Assembly (NCBI GenBank): GCA_963823675.1
Contig: CAWGMT010000007.1
Span: 620,001-684,000 of the forward strand
DNA from: CAWGMT01 sp963823675
Lineage (GTDB): Bacteria > Planctomycetota > Planctomycetia > Isosphaerales > Isosphaeraceae
Reading direction: 5' to 3'
DNA: 64,000 nucleotides
Shown: positions 17,465 to 26,100 of the stretch, piece by piece
How positions within the stretch are numbered: the first letter of the stretch is position 1
Layout of the letters: each line of letters opens with the position of its first letter
The notes under the pieces: model-generated
What the model saw: the letters and a program-made list of their open reading frames with translations, nothing else
Told to the model about the DNA's origin: nothing
Databases searched by the model: none
Made by a program: the position numbers and the translations under genes

Positions 17465-17582
17465 GGAGTGGCTCAGCTACCGCGAGCGCGAGCTGCTTGG
17501 GCGTGCCCTGACTCCGGCCGAGGCGCGCGAAGTTCGCGACATGGCACGCCGCATCGCCGCTCTGGCCCCTTTCAGTCGATGA
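17457..17582 (+). pseudogene. C-terminal fragment of a type ISP-like restriction-modification protein
   Basis: Read in the frame VVKEWLSYRERELLGRALTP then AEAREVRDMARRIAALAPF to the stop at 17580-17582, this resembles the C-terminal end of planctomycete type ISP-like methylases. It abuts the N-terminal fragment with a few bases of overlap, so most of the enzyme has been deleted. A second shorter echo (IKPWPSYREH, about 17595-17624) runs into the 3' end of the repeat-protein gene on the opposite strand. Confidence 0.5.
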
Positions 17583-17610
17583 TCCGCCGGCGCATCAAGC
17601 CATGGCCTAG

Positions 17611-19560
17611 CTACCGCGAGCACACTTCATCCCTGAGCAGCCGCGGGAGTGTGGTGCCGCCTGGAAGACCACGCGATCCCTGGTAAAGGGCGATATAAAC
17701 GCGGGCCCAGGTCTCGCCCGAAGCCTCGTGAATCGGCCCGGAGCTTCGGGTCGGCCACTTGCCCGTGCGCCGGTGGTGCGCTCGAGCCCAGACCAAGATC
17801 TGCCGGATCGAGAACCGCGGCAAATGCTTCATAGTGCGCACCCCCCGCTCCTTCGCAAGCAGCAAGGCGAGGGACGATTTGGCGGGAAGCCCGCGCTTGC
17901 CCCTTTGGAGGGCGACATCCACCGCCATCCAGGTCTCGCCGCCGGTACCTGGGATCTCTCCGTCGTTGGCAGTCGGCCACCGGCCGGCTCTGGCGTGGAA
18001 TTGATCGGCCCAGCGCAGGACCTGGCTCAAATTCAGTGGGGGCAGGTTGGCCTTGTTCCGCAGGCCGCGCCGCGCCGCCAGCAGGCGGGTCAGAGTCGAG
18101 CCCCCGGGCAGCCCGCGGCTCCCAGCATGAAGGGCCGAATCGAGAGCCCACCATGTTTCGCCGGGCTCCTCCGTGACGGCCCCTGACTTCCTCGTCGGCC
18201 AATGCCCGGTGCGCTCGTGGAACGCATCCGCCCAGGCCAAGATCCGCGCGATCGCCAGACGCGACCGTCGGCTGCGTTTGCTGGCACCGCGGTTTTTGAT
18301 GAGCAACCGGACCAGGGAGGAGCCGCCCGGAAGCCCACGCCCACCCCTGCTCAAGGCCGTCTCAACCGCCAGCCATGTTTCTCCGGGCGCCTCCGGAATC
18401 GGGCCCGAGCGGCCGTCGGGCCATTGGCCGGTTCTCGCGTGATGAGCGTCTGCCCAGCGCAGGATTCGCCGCACAGTCAACTGCGGCAGGCTCTGCTTGT
18501 TCCGCACGCCGCGCCGCGCCGCCAGCAGCCGCGCCAGCGACGATCCACCGCGCAGCCCCCGGTTGCCACGCCAGAGGGCGCCGTTGATCCCCAGCCACGT
18601 CTCACCCGGCGCGTCGGCGACGGGCCCGGAGTTCCGCATCGGCCATTCTCCGAACCGCTCGTGATGGGCGTCGGCGCAGCGGAGAATCTGGGCGATATCG
18701 AGCGGCGGGAGGTCCTTCTCATTGCGCACGCCGCGCTCGCGCGAAAGAAGCTGCCGTAGCGACGACCCGCCCGGCAGCCCGCGCAGCCCGACACGGAGGG
18801 CGTTATCCACCGCGAGCCAGTTCTCACCCGCGGCCCCGGGGATAGGCCCGGAGCCCTGGCCGGGCCATCGCCGCGTTCGCCTATGATGGGCATCGGCCCA
18901 GCGCAGGACGGTTGCCTCGGTCAGCCCAGGCCGATCCTGGCGACGGGGCACGCCGCGCTTTTCTGCTCGCAGGGCGGCCAGGGATGACCCTCCCGGAAGG
19001 CCGCCCCGGCCTTTGGCCAGGGCGTGCTCCACCGCGGCCCAGGTGACCCCTTGCGTGTCGGGAATGCGGCCCGATTTGCCGTCGGGCCACCTGCCGGTGC
19101 GAGCGTGCCAGTCGTCCATCCAGCGGAGGATTTGCTTGATCGTAAAGTGCGCGCTCTTCGGATTGTATCGGCCGCGATGCTCGTCCAAAAACCGGACGAG
19201 CGTCGATCGGCCCGGAAAACCGCGGCTGCCGAGTGACAGGGCGGCCTCCACGGCCAGCCAGGTTTCACCGGGCGCTTCCGGAATCGGCCCCGAGCCCCAG
19301 GTCGGCCACTCGCCCGTCCGTGCGTGGTAGGCGTCGGCCCACTGGAGGATCCGGGATGGACGGAGCTTTGGAAGTTGCCCGCGTCTCTCAAGATCCTCCG
19401 CGGCGGCGCCGCGCAACAGGGCGAACCACTCGTTGCGCCTCTCGAGATCTTTCCGCCGGCGCTTTCGTTCTTTCCTTTCCACGCCCGTCACATTGCGATC
19501 GGGCACGGACCGGCCGGCGGATCGGTATTGGTGATATCCGGTCATGCGAATTGTGGCCAT
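17611..19560 (-). CDS. Protein of eight tandem ~74-residue repeats (WADAHHxRTGxWP type), uncharacterised
   Basis: 649 aa, ATG at 19560. A basic N-terminus (residues 1-65; VERKERKRRRKDLERR) precedes eight repeats at about 66-138, 139-212, 213-286, 287-360, 361-434, 435-508, 509-582 and 583-649. Consensus: a helix ILRWADAHHxRTGxWP, then SGPIxxAPGETW, then AVxxALxxGxRGLPGGSSL and a basic linker RGVRN. Repeat position 41, between the AV and AL blocks, is A, H, N, G, T, S, V and I in repeats 1-8; positions 22-24, 44-45 and 47 also vary. The motif recalls the helicase-associated (HA) domain RTGxWP pattern, but the second half differs. DNA or protein binding is an inference. The last repeat is cut short (LRDEVCSR) where the gene meets restriction-methylase debris, so the original C-terminus may be missing. 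Similar repeats occur in other planctomycetes as far as I recall; function unknown. Confidence 0.75.
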   Translation of the reverse strand: MATIRMTGYHQYRSAGRSVPDRNVTGVERKERKRRRKDLERRNEWFALLRGAAAEDLERRGQLPKLRPSRILQWADAYHARTGEWPTWGSGPIPEAPGETWLAVEAALSLGSRGFPGRSTLVRFLDEHRGRYNPKSAHFTIKQILRWMDDWHARTGRWPDGKSGRIPDTQGVTWAAVEHALAKGRGGLPGGSSLAALRAEKRGVPRRQDRPGLTEATVLRWADAHHRRTRRWPGQGSGPIPGAAGENWLAVDNALRVGLRGLPGGSSLRQLLSRERGVRNEKDLPPLDIAQILRCADAHHERFGEWPMRNSGPVADAPGETWLGINGALWRGNRGLRGGSSLARLLAARRGVRNKQSLPQLTVRRILRWADAHHARTGQWPDGRSGPIPEAPGETWLAVETALSRGGRGLPGGSSLVRLLIKNRGASKRSRRSRLAIARILAWADAFHERTGHWPTRKSGAVTEEPGETWWALDSALHAGSRGLPGGSTLTRLLAARRGLRNKANLPPLNLSQVLRWADQFHARAGRWPTANDGEIPGTGGETWMAVDVALQRGKRGLPAKSSLALLLAKERGVRTMKHLPRFSIRQILVWARAHHRRTGKWPTRSSGPIHEASGETWARVYIALYQGSRGLPGGTTLPRLLRDEVCSR

Positions 19561-20328
19561 GCCTGCCTATTCTGCCTCTTTCTTACCGACGCCATTTCGA
19601 GAATGCCGTGCGCCGGCGACGCCCCATATCTTATCGCGATCGCTTCACTTTCGCGAGCGGCCTGCTCAAGAGGTGCGCGTGGGAGGATATCGCACTTCCG
19701 TTTTTGGGTCCGCCCGGCGCCATGCCGTTGACAATCGGAGTGTAGTTTTCCGGGGATCAGCACAAGGGTGCCGGCCAACTCAAGCGTTGACAGCCAACTG
19801 CGGCAGGCATCGGCGTCCGGCTTGCCAGTCGGCTTGCTCGCCAGACCAAGCGGCTCGCTGTCGAGGAACACGAGCTTGGCCGCTCAGGCCATTTCTCGCG
19901 ATCACCCTCCTGATCGACCGCATTCACCGATCCGGCGGGACGTCAACCGACGGTCTTGTGCGCTCGGGCTCCGCCCGCCGTGCGTGCCAGCAGCGTGTCG
20001 GTCAACTCCACCAAGGCGCCTTCCGGAGGATGGTCGTGCGCGCGAGCGCACCGCTATCCGTCCGTGGCGTCTGGTGCGTCAGTCAAAGCTCGGATGATCT
20101 TGTCAGGTAGGTCGAACGACGTGCGGCCGTGACACGAGTAGGCTCCGACCAGCGCCTCCCACTCGGCAAACAGCGTGGGCAAGTCCAGGAGGAGGCGAAA
20201 CAACCGCTTGATGCGGAGGACCTGAATCTGACACTCGAAGTTACGGACGACCGCGACCGGCACGCGTACTTGTCGGAAGGTTCGACGTGCAATAAACTCG
20301 AGTAACGCTCAGCGACGAGGACGACGGG
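19561..20328. other. Gene-poor stretch upstream of the repeat protein and the toxin-like gene
   Basis: It should hold promoters for the divergent genes at 19560 and 20329. No full gene is supported; a low-confidence minus-strand reading frame at 20054-20263 is listed separately. No strong repeat was seen. Confidence 0.5.
20054..20263 (-). CDS. Possible small hypothetical protein or gene remnant
   Basis: 69 codons from a GTG at 20263. The frame is protein-like (VVRNFECQIQVLRIKRLFRL, LDLPTLFAEWEALVGAYSCH), with mostly G or C in third positions, and coding character continues upstream (EFIARRTFRQVR) without a start codon. No family recognised. It may be the tail of a lost gene. Confidence 0.3.
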   Translation of the reverse strand: MPVAVVRNFECQIQVLRIKRLFRLLLDLPTLFAEWEALVGAYSCHGRTSFDLPDKIIRALTDAPDATDG

Positions 20329-20613
20329 ATGAATTTGCGCTTCTGGATAGATCCGGAAACAGGTCTGCCCCACATCTTCGATCATGGCGTCACTGAGGAA
20401 GAAGTGCGGCAGGTCCTGGGTCGGACAGCAGAAGATTTTCCTGGTACCGATCGCTCGCGGATACGTCTCGGTCAGACGAAGGCCGGGCGGTACTTGCAAG
20501 TTGTTTACGTGCCGGACATCGCTGGCGACGGGGCGTTTGTTGTTACGGCGTTTGACTTGACACCCAATGCGAAACGAGCATTTCGCCGGCGCCAGCGGAG
20601 GAAGCGGAAATGA
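20329..20613 (+). CDS. Toxin-like small basic protein of a putative toxin-antitoxin pair
   Basis: 94 aa, ATG at 20329 with a GAGG-containing leader. The layout (FWIDPETGLPHIFDHGVTEE, then GRYLQVVYVPD, then a strand FVVTAFDLTPNAKRAF and a basic tail RRRQRRKRK) is reminiscent of BrnT/DUF4258-type RNase toxins, which share a small alpha/beta fold and an Arg/Lys-rich end. Identity with any one family is not certain. Its stop overlaps the next start in an ATGA junction, as in many toxin-antitoxin operons. The partner is the gene at 20610; the toxin-first order matches BrnT-BrnA. Confidence 0.55.
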   Translation: MNLRFWIDPETGLPHIFDHGVTEEEVRQVLGRTAEDFPGTDRSRIRLGQTKAGRYLQVVYVPDIAGDGAFVVTAFDLTPNAKRAFRRRQRRKRK

Positions 20614-20819
20614 CCAAGAAAAAAAGTCAGGCGTACCCCGCGGGCTGGGATGAAGAGCGAATCCGAAAGCTTGCCGAGCACTACGACAATCAGACCGAAG
20701 ATGAGCAGGTCGCGGAACACGAGGCGGCTTTCCTGGCGGAGGGACAGACGGTCATGGTCGTGCCCTCCGAGCTGGTTCCGGAGATCGTCAAGCTCATCGG
20801 CAAGAAGCGGCCGGCGTAG
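20610..20819 (+). CDS. Antitoxin-like small acidic protein (copy B, paired)
   Basis: 69 aa, starting inside the stop of the upstream toxin-like gene (ATGA). Near-identical to the orphan at 16737-16940; differences cluster at the start (MTKKKSQ) and end (LIGKKRPA). The acidic central region (NQTEDEQVAEHEAAFLAEG) and hydrophobic C-terminal helix (VPSELVPEIVKLI) would suit partner binding. No classic ribbon-helix-helix motif is evident, so the antitoxin role is inferred from gene order and translational coupling. Confidence 0.55.
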   Translation: MTKKKSQAYPAGWDEERIRKLAEHYDNQTEDEQVAEHEAAFLAEGQTVMVVPSELVPEIVKLIGKKRPA

Positions 20820-20886
20820 GAGGACGGTTGCCAGGCTGTGCGCGCATTTTTCTTTGGGGCGCCGGGCCCCTGCACGGCTGTGTGAG

Positions 20887-21237
20887 GATTTCCCTCTGCT
20901 CAATGACCTTGCACGATTCCGAGATATCCGATCGACGGGAGCGATCGTCACGGAAACTTCCTTCGACCGCGCGCTGTCGAACCTCTTGAACGAGGTGGGA
21001 AGAACGCTCAAGCCGAAAGTCCGATGCGTCATCAACCTCGCGAACCGCGGGGCGGGTTTGCCGGACGGCGGCCTGTTCACGCCCGACCAGTTTCAGCGCG
21101 CCAGCGAGGCGGACCCGCTGCCCGGACAACTGCCGTCGCGGGGCGCGATCGAGATCACGGGGACCGGCGATAATGTCCGCACGATCGCCGCGAGCGACCA
21201 GGTAGGCCGGCTCGTCCGATGGACCGGGGCCCGCTGA
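20887..21237 (+). pseudogene. N-terminal fragment of a type ISP-like restriction-modification protein (copy B)
   Basis: The frame reads PLLNDLARFRDIRSTGAIVT, ETSFDRALSNLLNEVGRTLK, PKVRCVINLANRGAGLPDGG, then FTPDQFQRASEADPLPGQLP, GAIEITGTGDN, and ends at 21237 after RLVRWTGAR. It is longer at both ends than copy A and includes the ETSF block typical of these N-termini. No start codon with a ribosome site precedes it, and the expected continuation is absent, so it is a remnant. The EIK lysine seen in copy A is Thr here (EIT), which would disable a PD-(D/E)xK nuclease. It follows the antitoxin-like gene by about 70 bases, as in the copy A segment. Confidence 0.55.
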
Positions 21238-21364
21238 GCCAGGGTCCCAGCCGGGATTGGAGAGCGGCCAGCGGCGCGGCGCTTTTCCCGGTGTCGGCAG
21301 GCCCTCCGCGATGGTATACTGTCTCCCAGCGGTCGCGCGCCCAATCCTTCGTCGGAGGCCCGTC

Positions 21365-21577
21365 ATGGCAGCGAGCTATACCGCCGTCATCCAGCAGCAC
21401 GGCGAATGGTGGATCGGCTGGATCGAGGAGGTCCCTGGCGTCAACTCCCAGGGCCGGACCCGCGAAGAACTGCTGGATAACCTGCGTGACGCCCTCGATG
21501 AAGCGCTGGAGATGAATCGCGCTGACGCTCGGGCGGCTGCGAGCGGCACCTACGAAGAAGTGAGCATTCCGGGGTGA
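21365..21577 (+). CDS. hicB: HicB-family antitoxin
   Basis: 70 aa, ATG at 21365. It has the HicB partial RNase-H-like fold: a first strand (SYTAVIQQHGEWWIGWIEEV), PGVNSQGRTREELLDNLRDA and a helix ALDEALEMN. A DNA-binding tail is not evident; this is the short HicB form. The HicA gene starts within its stop codon (GTGA overlap). Family role: neutralises HicA by binding it and may autoregulate the operon. Confidence 0.85.
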   Translation: MAASYTAVIQQHGEWWIGWIEEVPGVNSQGRTREELLDNLRDALDEALEMNRADARAAASGTYEEVSIPG

Positions 21578-21759
21578 AGCGGCATGAACTGCTCGAACAC
21601 CTCCGACGGCACGGCTGCGCCTTGGTCCGCGAGGGCCGCCGCCATTCGTGGTGGGGCAACGCGGCCAACGGCCAGCGCTCCGCAGTGCCGCGGCACCCGG
21701 AAATCCCCGACCCGCTCTGTCGGAAGATCTGCCGAGATCTGGGTATTCCGCCGCGGTAG
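21574..21759 (+). CDS. hicA: HicA-family mRNA interferase toxin
   Basis: 61 aa from the GTG at 21574, overlapping hicB by four bases. It is a dsRBD-like HicA: MKRHELLEHLRRHGCALVRE, GRRHSWWGN with the His needed for RNA cleavage in this family, then VPRHPEIPDPLCRKICRDLG. Length and motif order are complete, so the module looks functional. Role: translation-independent mRNA cleavage, restrained by HicB. Confidence 0.85.
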   Translation: MKRHELLEHLRRHGCALVREGRRHSWWGNAANGQRSAVPRHPEIPDPLCRKICRDLGIPPR

Positions 21760-22037
21760 AGTCGAGGACAACCTCGACTAGCGGCCGCCCGCCGCGACGA
21801 GGCTCCTTCTGTCTCGCGAAGATTGCACGCCATTCACGGATCCTTGATCCCCTATGGGGCTGTCAGGGAGAGGCCCTGCCCCCTGAGCTCTTCGGACCGT
21901 CGCCGCCCTGGCTGCTCTGTCCGCAAGCTGTGTGAAGTGGTAGGGTGAGGGTGCGGTAATGACTCTACGGCGGTGTTGCATGACAAGCGTCGGGGTGTCG
22001 TCGGCAGCACGCTGGCCCGGATGAGAGGGAAACGCCC

Positions 22038-22205
22038 ATGAACGCGATCAGGGCGATCGTGAGGTCGGGTCGACTCGAGCTGCAAGAACCGGTGGACTGG
22101 CCGGACGGGACCGAGGTCTTGATCGAGCCAACAATCGCTCCATCGGAGAAAGTCGGCATTTTTCCAGTGGGGCGGGCCTCCGTGCCCGCCGATGTCGAGC
22201 CATGA
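22038..22205 (+). CDS. AF2212-like/DUF104-like antitoxin, C-terminus replaced by repeat-derived sequence
   Basis: 55 aa, ATG at 22038 with GAGAGGGAAA upstream. The first half (MNAIRAIVRSGRLELQEPVD, WPDGTEVLIEP) matches the short beta-barrel AF2212-like antitoxin type. The second half (VGIFPVGRASVPADVE) looks like translated dispersed repeat: TGGGGCGGGCCTCCGTGCCC at 22168-22187 is a partial palindrome and its other strand reads GGHGGPP, a peptide I associate with repeat DNA. No toxin follows. Likely a degraded antitoxin. Confidence 0.45.
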   Translation: MNAIRAIVRSGRLELQEPVDWPDGTEVLIEPTIAPSEKVGIFPVGRASVPADVEP

Positions 22206-22357
22206 GGTTGCGCTAATCGCGCGACGCCCAGTAACCGCCAAGAGTGTCGCGAGCTTGTTGCTTACGGTGATTTTCGCGATGCGGACATGGCGGATGAGTC
22301 AAGAGCCGTGGCTCGGAAGAGAGGCCCTCTGCTATCATGCGCAGAAAGGAGACGCCG

Positions 22358-22594
22358 ATGATCGAACTGAGCGAGACCCAGCGCCAGAGTTTGCAGAAAC
22401 CCGACGGCGAGCCTCCGCGAGTTCTCGACCCGCTCACGAAACAGCAATATGTTCTGCTGGAGCTCGAGACGTACCTCGAATTGACGAAAGCGGCGTACGA
22501 CGACAGCCCCTGGACAGACGAAGAAATGGATCTTCTTGCCGCCGAGGTGGACGCCATGCTTGAAGACGACATGGCAAACTCAACGACTGCCTGA
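22358..22594 (+). CDS. Antitoxin-like small protein without an evident toxin partner
   Basis: 78 aa from the ATG at 22358, chosen because AAAGGAG lies seven bases upstream (another in-frame ATG is at 22337). The sequence (MIELSETQRQSLQKPDGEPP, VLDPLTKQQYVLLELETYLE, WTDEEMDLLAAEVDAMLEDD) resembles planctomycete antitoxin-type proteins often found ahead of MazF/PemK-like toxins. The C-terminus is short (MANSTTA) and the sequence after it does not encode a recognisable toxin, so the operon is probably truncated. Confidence 0.5.
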   Translation: MIELSETQRQSLQKPDGEPPRVLDPLTKQQYVLLELETYLELTKAAYDDSPWTDEEMDLLAAEVDAMLEDDMANSTTA

Positions 22595-23151
22595 AAGCCG
22601 CTCTGGGGCTGCCTTGACTCAGCGAGCGCGTGCTGGTCTCGATGCCCAGCCATGGGGATTCTCCCGAGCTGATCGTCGAAGATGCGGTTTGTTCCGCGTT
22701 GAACCAGTTGCGACGAGCGTCGAAATTCCAATGGTGCTGCCGATACTCTTTCACGTGCCGCATCGCCGCGGCGAGAGCCAGAGGACAGGCCGGACGGGGG
22801 CGTCGTTGCCGGACTGTGACTCCTTCTGGGTTCCAGCAGCCGTCAATCAATCCTTAATGTCAATGCCGAAAACCGATCGCCGTGCGCGAAAAATCGGATC
22901 TCACGCAAAGCCGCCAAGGCGCAAAAAAAACGCAAGAATCTCAGTCACGTGTTCGGAGTTAAGTAGTCGTCCCAAACTACCTTGCCGGATTGGCAGGTGC
23001 GAAATGAATTCTGTTGGGCAAATTGTTTTTTGAGTAAGACAGTGTGGTCCATCCAACCCGGTCCACACTTGCTTCGCCTGCGGCGCGGGTTAGTCTGAAG
23101 CGTGCGAAGCGAGGTGACTGAAAGGCATTCCAAAACTTGCGAGTTGCGGCG
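22595..23151. other. Intergenic stretch before the large kinase gene
   Basis: No gene supported. It contains an A-rich element at about 22893-22937 (CTCACGCAAAGCCGCCAAGG then CGCAAAAAAAACGCAAG) similar to one at about 27905-27940 (CACCGCCAAGACGCAAAGAT). The kinase promoter should lie here. Confidence 0.5.
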
Positions 23152-26100
23152 ATGCAGACCTGCCCGACCCAAGACCAACTGATGCGGTTCCTGGGAGACC
23201 TGCTGGAGCGCCCCGAGCGCGAAGCTCTGGCCGAGCACATCCAAACGTGCGTCCGCTGCCAGCAGTTGCTCGTTCAAATTACAACTGGTCCAGAAACGGC
23301 CTGCTGCTCGTCCTCGTGCCGCGTTGGCGACGACCTGGTTGCCCGCGTGCTCGCGCAGGTAAGGGTCAACGGACCAGGCCCTGTCCTGACCGGCGCCGAA
23401 GGTGAGCGGCCCGTTGTGGACGAAGCCGCGCCTGCTCAAGTCGAGGAATCGGCTGGCGAAACCGGCGAGCGCGCAGCAGCCGCCGCGGCCCCATCCCGGC
23501 GCCACCCGGCAATCGACGGCTACACGATCATCCGCGAGATCGGCCGGGGCGGCATGGGGGTCGTCTATGAGGCCGAGGACGAGAAGCTTAGCCGCCGCGT
23601 GGCTCTGAAGATCCTGCCTGGCGCCAGCCCGCATGACGAGAACCAGATCAAGCGCTTCGATCGGGAAGCCAGGGCTGCGGCCCGGCTGCACCACACCAAC
23701 ATCGTGCCCGTCTTCGGCGTCGGCCACCAGGACGGCCGCCCCTATTACGTGATGCAGTACATCGCGGGGTGGGGGCTGGATATCGTCCTTGGCGAGCTGC
23801 GCCGCCTGGTTCAGCCCGGAGCAAGCCCTCGACCTGTTCAAGGTGTGCAACCACATGGCGAACCACGCCCGGCCGACCCTGGTCTGCAAGCCAACGGCCA
23901 GGAGCCCCGCCGGATCGACGCGGCCCACGTGGCCCGATCGCTGGCCACCGGAATGTTCGCGGCTGACAATCCGCTTTCTTCCGAGCTTTCCGCCACCGAT
24001 TCCCACGCGGGGCAGACCACGGTTCTTCCACAGCAGGCCGGTTCCAGACCGCCGCCGGTCCGTGACTCGTCGCTACCCGGTTCGCCCGGTTCCTCGGTGC
24101 TTGCTGTGCATGGGGATTTCAGGCCGTCGTACTTCAAGGCGCTGGGCCGCATCGGCCTTCAGGTCGCCGACGCGATGGAGTATGCCAACCGGCAAGGCGT
24201 TTTGCACCGTGACATCAAGCCATCGAACTTGCTGCTGGATGCCAGTGGCAACGTCTGGGTTGCCGACTTCGGCCTGGCCAAGACAACCGAGGCCGGCGAC
24301 CTGACGCAAACCGGTCAGTTCGTGGGCACGATCCGCTACATGGCCCCGGAGCGATTTGGAGGCCGGTGTGACGCTCGGTCTGACGTTTATAGCCTGGGCC
24401 TGACCATGTACGAGCTGGCGGCCTTGCGGCCGGCGTTTGAAGAGTCGGATCGTTACAAGCTCATCGACCAAATTCGTCGCAAGGGGCCACGCCAGCTCAA
24501 GGCGCCGGCACCCAAGGTGCCGCGCGACCTCGAGACGATCATCCAGAAATCGATCGCGCCCGACCCGGCCCACCGATACGGGACGGCCGCAACCCTGGCC
24601 GACGACCTGAGGCGCTATCTCGAAGACCGACCAATTCGGGCGCGGCGGGCCTCGCGGCCGGAGCGCGTTCTGCGGTGGTGCCGGCGCAACCCGTGGGCGG
24701 CGTTCTCGATCGCGGTACTGTGCCTGGGAACTGCGGTCAGTACATGGCAAGCGCTTCGAGCCACCGCGGCCAGTCGCGCCGCCAGCCTGGCCGAGGCGGC
24801 CACCCGGAAAGAACGAGATCGTGCCGAACGGTCTCGTGACCTCGCCTTCGAGGCCGCGAACACGATCATCTCGACCGACCAGGATCAGATGAGCATTGAG
24901 GAGGCCATCCCCTTTCGTGCGATGCTGCTCGATGAAGGTTTACGCTTGTCGCAGGAGATGACCAAGGGAGCGGAGGGCGACGCACGCGCCGAGAAGTTGA
25001 GCGCCAAAGCCCAGATGATGGAAGCAAAGATCGTCCTCGCGAAGGGAGATCGTCGCAGGGCTTACGAAATCGGAAAGTGCGCGGTCGATGTATTCGAGGG
25101 ATTGGTCGCCCGCGATCCAGACGAAATTGACAACCGCGACGGTCTGGCGCTTTTTCTTTATCAGCTTGCCCCTCTGGCAATAGACCGCGAGGCGGCCCGA
25201 TCCGCTGCGACGCGCTCGAGTGAGATCTACCAGGCTCTCCTTCGGGAAAACCCGGATGCGAAGCAGGCATCCAGTTGGATCGGCCAGCTCGCGCTCGATC
25301 TGCACAATATCGGCCACGCATATTTCGACGAAAGTGCGTCCACAAATGGTCAGACGAGATTGGACCTGTTGCATAAGGCGATCGAAGCGTTCCGCCGAGC
25401 CACGATCTATTGTCAACAACAGGTCGAACGGGGAGATCGAGGAGAGAGCGTGCTGCTCTGTCTTGCTCTGAACGAGCGCTACCTGTGTCGCGCCTATCGG
25501 GATGAGGCCCGGCAGTTGCACGATCCGCACCAGAGCTCACAGGCCGTACAGGCAGCGATTGCATGGGGTAGGAAGGCCGTTTCGCATTTCCGGATTCCCG
25601 CCGAAAACGAGCCCACCCACTTTGAAAAGCGCCGGGCGCTCCATGAAGCACAACGCGAGCTCGGTATCCTCTTTCTCGATATGGATAAATTGCACGACGC
25701 GACTGAATTCTTCAAGCAGGCTCGTGACACGCTCAAGGTCTTGGGCGAGCGACACGGCAAGTTCGTGTCGCGAACGGTAAGGATTCAGGAGAGCCTCGCC
25801 ATCGATGATTTCAACCTGATCAACGCCTTGTCGGCGGACTCGGCCGCCAACGACGAGCTCATTCGCCAACTGGTCGACGAAGCATATCCGATTTGTGACA
25901 AACTGGACCTGGTTCGCCCCCTATCGCGGGATCTTCGTAAGACCTACGGCTACCTGGCCTTCGCCAAAGCCGACGCCGTAGGCGGCCCGTCCGGGTTTCT
26001 CGACGTAGATCTGAATCGCAAGGCGGAACGGCTCTACACTGGTGTACTCGAAGAAGATCCGAACGACTTCTTTTCGCGGTGTTACTTGGTGCTGATGCGG

